Shown in pieces: positions 6,291 to 9,262 of a stretch of DNA of 9,262 bases. The notes below the pieces were generated by a model that had not been told where the DNA came from, made no database searches, and worked only from the letters and a program-made list of their open reading frames with translations. The stretch covers positions 1 through 9,262 of the forward strand of contig JBNMFK010000149.1 in the NCBI GenBank assembly GCA_051269965.1. Direction: 5' to 3'. A program made the position numbers and the translations under genes. Source of the DNA: Arcticibacterium sp051269965 (GTDB taxonomy: Bacteria > Bacteroidota > Bacteroidia > Cytophagales > Spirosomataceae). Numbering within the stretch: position 1 is the first letter of the stretch; each line of letters begins with the position of its first letter.

Positions 6291-7937
6291 ATGCAGAAGC
6301 TTATTCTCTTAGTGCTTGTAAGTCTTGTTACCGGAATTAAAGTCTCTGGTCAGACTTATATGTATTTAGTGAAGTTTTCAGACCGTTTAAACTCTACCTA
6401 TTCTATTTCAAATCCGAATCAGTTTCTTTCTCAAAAGGCAATTAATAGGCGTTTCAAGCAGGGAATTCCTATTAAATCATCCGATCTACCTCCTAACTCA
6501 CATTATATTGATTCTCTGAAAAATAAAGGGGCAGAAGTGCTTTACAAAACTCGATGGTTTAATGGAGCCTTGATAGTAGCTACTTTAGGTCAAAGAGATG
6601 CCGTTTTAGCATTACCATTTGTTTCAGGAGTTGAATTTAATACCCATCTCAAGCAGGTCTCAGGTACGAGCTCTTTCAAAACTCGCTCCCGAAATAAATT
6701 TGAAAGCACTGAGTCACTCAATTATGGTGACGCTACGGAGCAAATAGCCCTTTTAGGAGTAGATAGCATGCATAATGCTGGTTTTCACGGTGAAGGCCTA
6801 TTGGTTGCGGTTTTGGATGATGGTTTTCTAAATGCCAATAGCATTTCATGTTTGGATTCTACTTTCAGCAGAAATAATATTCTTGATGTTTATGACTTCG
6901 TAGACAATGATAGCACCGTTTTTTCTCAGGGTGGGCACGGAACAAACGTATTGTCTTGTATGGCTGCTTTTGTTGAGAACCAACTAGTAGCTCCTGCATA
7001 TAATTCTGAATATGTTCTGTACCGCACGGAAGATGGAGCGTCTGAAACCAAGGCAGAGGAAGCCTATTGGCTCATAGCGGCCGAAAGAGCCGACAGTCTT
7101 GGCGTAGATGTTATCAATACATCTTTGGGTTACAACACTTTTGATAATTCTGCGGATAACTATACGACCACTCAAATGGATGGAAATACAACACTTATAA
7201 CAAGAGCATCAGATATAGCAGCTTCAAAAGGAATGGTTATTGTAAACTCAGCCGGAAATTCTGGAGGAAGTAGCTGGAACATCATTACGGCACCTTCAGA
7301 TGGCGATTCTGTTCTGGCTATTGGAGCTGTAAAGCGTAATGGAGTAATCGCTTCATTCAGCTCCAGAGGCAATCCCTCAGACGCTCGTGTCAAGCCCGAT
7401 GTTATGGCAGTAGGTAATCCAACGGCCTTGTGTAGCACTTCTGGCTCGATTACAGCCTATGATGGAACCTCTTTTTCCTCCCCATTAACCGCAGCCATGA
7501 TCGCTGGCCTTTGGCAGGCTAATCCTTTACTAACATCCTTTGAAATCAACGACTTAGTAAGAAGATCGGGGCATATTTATGCCACACCAAATACAGATTA
7601 TGGTTATGGACATGCTAACTTTGTCAGAGCAGACAGCGTTGCTAAATCACAATACTCAATTCAGAGCTTTCAATCATCAAACACTATTTTGAGCCTTTCA
7701 ATTTCTCCTGACAGTGCGAGTCTTTTGAGCTTGAAATTTAATGCAGCCTTAGTAGGGAAAGCTATTCGAGTCACTTTAGTAAACCTCAGTGCCAAAAGCA
7801 TTTTGATGCAGGAAAATACGGTTTTAGTCACCTCAACATTTCAAAAAAGCATTCCTGCACAGACTTTAAGTAATGAATTTCTTCTGAGAGTTGAAAACCT
7901 AAGCGAACCTAGAACGCTTGGCATATTTAAATTTTGA
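6291..7937 (+). CDS. Exported S8 family (subtilisin-like) serine protease with a degenerate T9SS-like C-terminal domain
   Basis: This 548-residue protein has an export signal (residues 1-20, likely cleaved between G20 and Q21). A propeptide-like domain follows at about 21-120, with the SxxAINRRFKQ and DLPPN features seen in Bacteroidota S8 proteases. The catalytic domain spans about 145-450. The triad is D176 in VAVLDDG, H216 in GGHGTN and S394 in DGTSFSSP, with the oxyanion-hole N323 in SAGNSG; all key residues are intact. Residues about 465-548 form a beta-rich tail whose spacing recalls a T9SS type A sorting domain, ending in FLLRVENL then IFKF. It lacks the usual YPNP start and the G-x-Y near the end, so secretion by this route is an inference. 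It starts one base after the hydrolase stop and ends one base before the patatin ATG, so it belongs to the same operon. Confidence 0.92.
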   Translation: MQKLILLVLVSLVTGIKVSGQTYMYLVKFSDRLNSTYSISNPNQFLSQKAINRRFKQGIPIKSSDLPPNSHYIDSLKNKGAEVLYKTRWFNGALIVATLGQRDAVLALPFVSGVEFNTHLKQVSGTSSFKTRSRNKFESTESLNYGDATEQIALLGVDSMHNAGFHGEGLLVAVLDDGFLNANSISCLDSTFSRNNILDVYDFVDNDSTVFSQGGHGTNVLSCMAAFVENQLVAPAYNSEYVLYRTEDGASETKAEEAYWLIAAERADSLGVDVINTSLGYNTFDNSADNYTTTQMDGNTTLITRASDIAASKGMVIVNSAGNSGGSSWNIITAPSDGDSVLAIGAVKRNGVIASFSSRGNPSDARVKPDVMAVGNPTALCSTSGSITAYDGTSFSSPLTAAMIAGLWQANPLLTSFEINDLVRRSGHIYATPNTDYGYGHANFVRADSVAKSQYSIQSFQSSNTILSLSISPDSASLLSLKFNAALVGKAIRVTLVNLSAKSILMQENTVLVTSTFQKSIPAQTLSNEFLLRVENLSEPRTLGIFKF

Positions 7938-7938
7938 T

Positions 7939-8688
7939 ATGAAAAAAATAGGACTATGTCTTTCGGGTGGTGGAGCTAGAGGCTTTGCCCATCTAGGGGT
8001 TTTACAGGCGTTCGATGAATTGGCTATTCCTATTCATGAGCTGTCTGGATCATCCGCTGGAGCTTTTGCCGCTGCACTTTACGGGCAAGGTCATAAACCT
8101 GAGTTTATTCTTAAAGAAATTACGAAAAGAAGACTTTGGAACTATGTCAATTTTGCCCCGAGCCGCATGGGACTATTAAAGTTGACGAAAACAGAAAAAA
8201 TCTTAAAAGAATTAATACCTCATGATAGTTTTGAAGGACTTCATAAATCCTTAGTAGTTTGTGCCACGAATATGAGTCGAGGTATCCCAGCCTATTTCAC
8301 TAAAGGAAAACTCATTGAGACCATTTTAGCCTCAGCTTCCATTCCTCTAGCTTTTAGACCGATAATTATCAATGGAGATAAACATTACGACGGTGGCATA
8401 AGTGATAATTTACCTTTAGCACCTTTGAAGGATTCAGACCTCAAAATAGCGGTAAACGTTACACCATTTGAAAAGAGATTGCCGGTAAGGTCTATGAAAG
8501 ATGCTGTTCTCAAATCTGTGTATATTTCTATTGATCATCAGACAAGAGAACAGAGTCAATTGGCGGATCTAGTTATCATTCCCGAAGGCATAATGAAATT
8601 TGATGGTTTCAAATTAAAGCATGGAGAAAAGCTCTTTGAAACGGGATATAATACTGCCATTAAAGTCCTTAAAGAATTTAAATTTTAG
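7939..8688 (+). CDS. Patatin-like phospholipase (RssA-like)
   Basis: From the ATG at 7939 this gives 249 residues with all patatin signatures: the oxyanion loop GGGARG (10-15), nucleophile S39 in GSSAG, and catalytic D151 in DGG (151-153). Ser and Asp form the dyad that hydrolyses acyl esters of lipids. No signal peptide or membrane segment is seen, and no surface-export POTRA/barrel region follows, so it resembles small cytoplasmic RssA/YchK-type proteins rather than secreted PlpD or ExoU. A TTG at 7918 is in frame, but it lies inside the protease gene and adds seven residues before the conserved MKKIGLCLSGGG start. The ATG also matches the TGA-T-ATG junction found between the two preceding genes, so it was chosen. 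Substrate is unknown. It ends the tight three-gene run; no clear terminator follows. Confidence 0.92.
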   Translation: MKKIGLCLSGGGARGFAHLGVLQAFDELAIPIHELSGSSAGAFAAALYGQGHKPEFILKEITKRRLWNYVNFAPSRMGLLKLTKTEKILKELIPHDSFEGLHKSLVVCATNMSRGIPAYFTKGKLIETILASASIPLAFRPIIINGDKHYDGGISDNLPLAPLKDSDLKIAVNVTPFEKRLPVRSMKDAVLKSVYISIDHQTREQSQLADLVIIPEGIMKFDGFKLKHGEKLFETGYNTAIKVLKEFKF

Positions 8689-8748
8689 AATACGGTTGGC
8701 TAAATTCAAATTAATATGCCATTGTCGACGTATTGGTATTAAAATGGA

Positions 8749-8756
8749 TAATTTTG
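8749..8756 (+). promoter_or_regulatory. Candidate Bacteroidota -7 element for the PorW/SprE-like gene
   Basis: TAATTTTG is an exact match to TAnnTTTG and ends eight bases before the ATG at 8764. A -33 element is poor: ATTG at 8721-8724 would leave a 24-base spacer. If used, transcription would begin within a few bases of the start codon, giving a leaderless or nearly leaderless mRNA. The match could be chance in AT-rich DNA. Confidence 0.35.
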
Positions 8757-8763
8757 AATCCTA

Positions 8764-9262
8764 ATGAGCGTTTTTAACAAAATCTTATATACTCTTTTGA
8801 GAAAACTGTCTTTTTTAGTTCTACTAAGTATTGTAGTCACATCGTGCTCCCAATTTAGCAGGTCACCTACCAGTAAGGCTTGGCATAATATGAATGCCAA
8901 ATTTAATGCTTCTATTGACGCCAAAGACTATTATGATTGGGCTTTACACAAGATTGACTCCACACAGCTGGAGGACTACACCACCATTTTACCGGTACTT
9001 CATAAAATAGATTCTAATCAAACTGCTGTAGCCAAAGAAGAATTAGATGAAGTTATACGGTTGACTTCGCTGATAGCAGAAAGGCACTCAAACTCAAAGT
9101 ATCTGGATAGATCATACCTGTTGTTAGGGAAAGCAAGACTATTTAGTGGAGATATTATCAACGGCATCGAGGTTTTTAAATACCTCAACGCTAAGAATTC
9201 TTCAGAAACAGCAAAACAACAAGCACTTATTTGGCTCATGAGAGCCTACATAGAATCCAACG
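8764..9262 (+). CDS. TPR-type lipoprotein resembling T9SS component PorW/SprE, N-terminal part (3' end outside window)
   Basis: An open frame runs from ATG 8764 to the right edge (166 codons) without a stop. The N-terminus is a lipoprotein signal: basic residues, a hydrophobic core at about 15-26, and the lipobox VTSC with lipidated C28. The mature part begins with a serine/threonine-rich linker, then KAWHNMNAKFNASIDAK (38-54). It continues as predicted helices with TPR-like character, such as SKYLDRSYLLLGKARLFSGD (111-130) and a following IEVFKYLN. The H-N-x-N-A-x-[FY]-N pattern after the lipid anchor is remembered from PorW/SprE proteins, which are large TPR lipoproteins needed for type IX secretion and gliding. 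Those are usually several hundred residues longer, consistent with the gene running out of the window. It starts 75 bases after the patatin gene. A generic TPR lipoprotein is the alternative. Confidence 0.65.
   Translation, partial: MSVFNKILYTLLRKLSFLVLLSIVVTSCSQFSRSPTSKAWHNMNAKFNASIDAKDYYDWALHKIDSTQLEDYTTILPVLHKIDSNQTAVAKEELDEVIRLTSLIAERHSNSKYLDRSYLLLGKARLFSGDIINGIEVFKYLNAKNSSETAKQQALIWLMRAYIESN

Noticed and set aside
6984..7438. Two minus-strand open frames inside the protease gene
   Set aside because: Both are antisense to the intact catalytic domain and carry no family motif.
7918..7938. In-frame TTG that would start the patatin protein seven residues earlier
   Set aside because: It lies inside the protease gene. 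The conserved patatin N-terminus begins at the ATG at 7939, which also matches the one-base junction used between the two preceding genes.
8739..9239. Two minus-strand open frames at the right end
   Set aside because: They are antisense to the plus-strand lipoprotein frame, which has a proper lipobox and stays open to the window edge.

Overview
The window reads as ordinary chromosomal DNA of an AT-rich member of the Bacteroidota, most likely a Cytophagales-type aerobe. Several signs point there. The genes lack convincing Shine-Dalgarno sequences. Two exact matches to the Bacteroidota -7 promoter element TAnnTTTG sit just upstream of genes. The exported proteins have signal peptides ending in G or A before Q, or lipoprotein cysteines. 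Type IX secretion (T9SS) characters are also present: a protease with a degenerate T9SS-like C-terminal domain, and the start of a PorW/SprE-like lipoprotein. All genes that can be supported lie on the plus strand. There are no RNA genes, CRISPR arrays or insertion sequences.

Layout: (1) 1-428, the 3' end of a PhoD-like alkaline phosphatase; (2) 492-977, a predicted exported MsrB methionine sulfoxide reductase, followed by a hairpin-rich spacer with a strong intrinsic terminator at 1079-1123; (3) 1149-2219, an M42 family metallo-aminopeptidase, closed by a textbook terminator at 2243-2275; (4) 2468-5304, a two-gene unit of a soluble FAD/NAD(P)-dependent oxidoreductase and, two bases later, a multi-spanning membrane iron-sulfur protein of the NapH/CcoG type, followed by an imperfect terminator; (5) 5444-8688, a tight three-gene run in which both junctions have the form TGA-T-ATG: a metallo-beta-lactamase-fold hydrolase, an exported subtilisin-like protease and a patatin-like phospholipase; (6) 8764 to the window end, the N-terminal 166 residues of a lipoprotein resembling the T9SS component PorW/SprE.

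The flavoprotein and the membrane iron-sulfur protein plausibly form one electron-transfer module, with NAD(P)H oxidised in the cytoplasm and electrons passed to clusters on the membrane partner. Its acceptor is unknown, and the first cluster motif is unusual (C-x3-C-x-C, without the usual proline). The three-gene hydrolase operon may combine a cytoplasmic lactonase/esterase-like enzyme, a secreted protease and a cytoplasmic lipid hydrolase; no shared pathway can be shown from sequence. The protease's T9SS-like tail and the adjacent PorW/SprE-like gene suggest a link to the secretion machinery. I found no clearly new defence or mobile system; the redox pair is the least explained unit.
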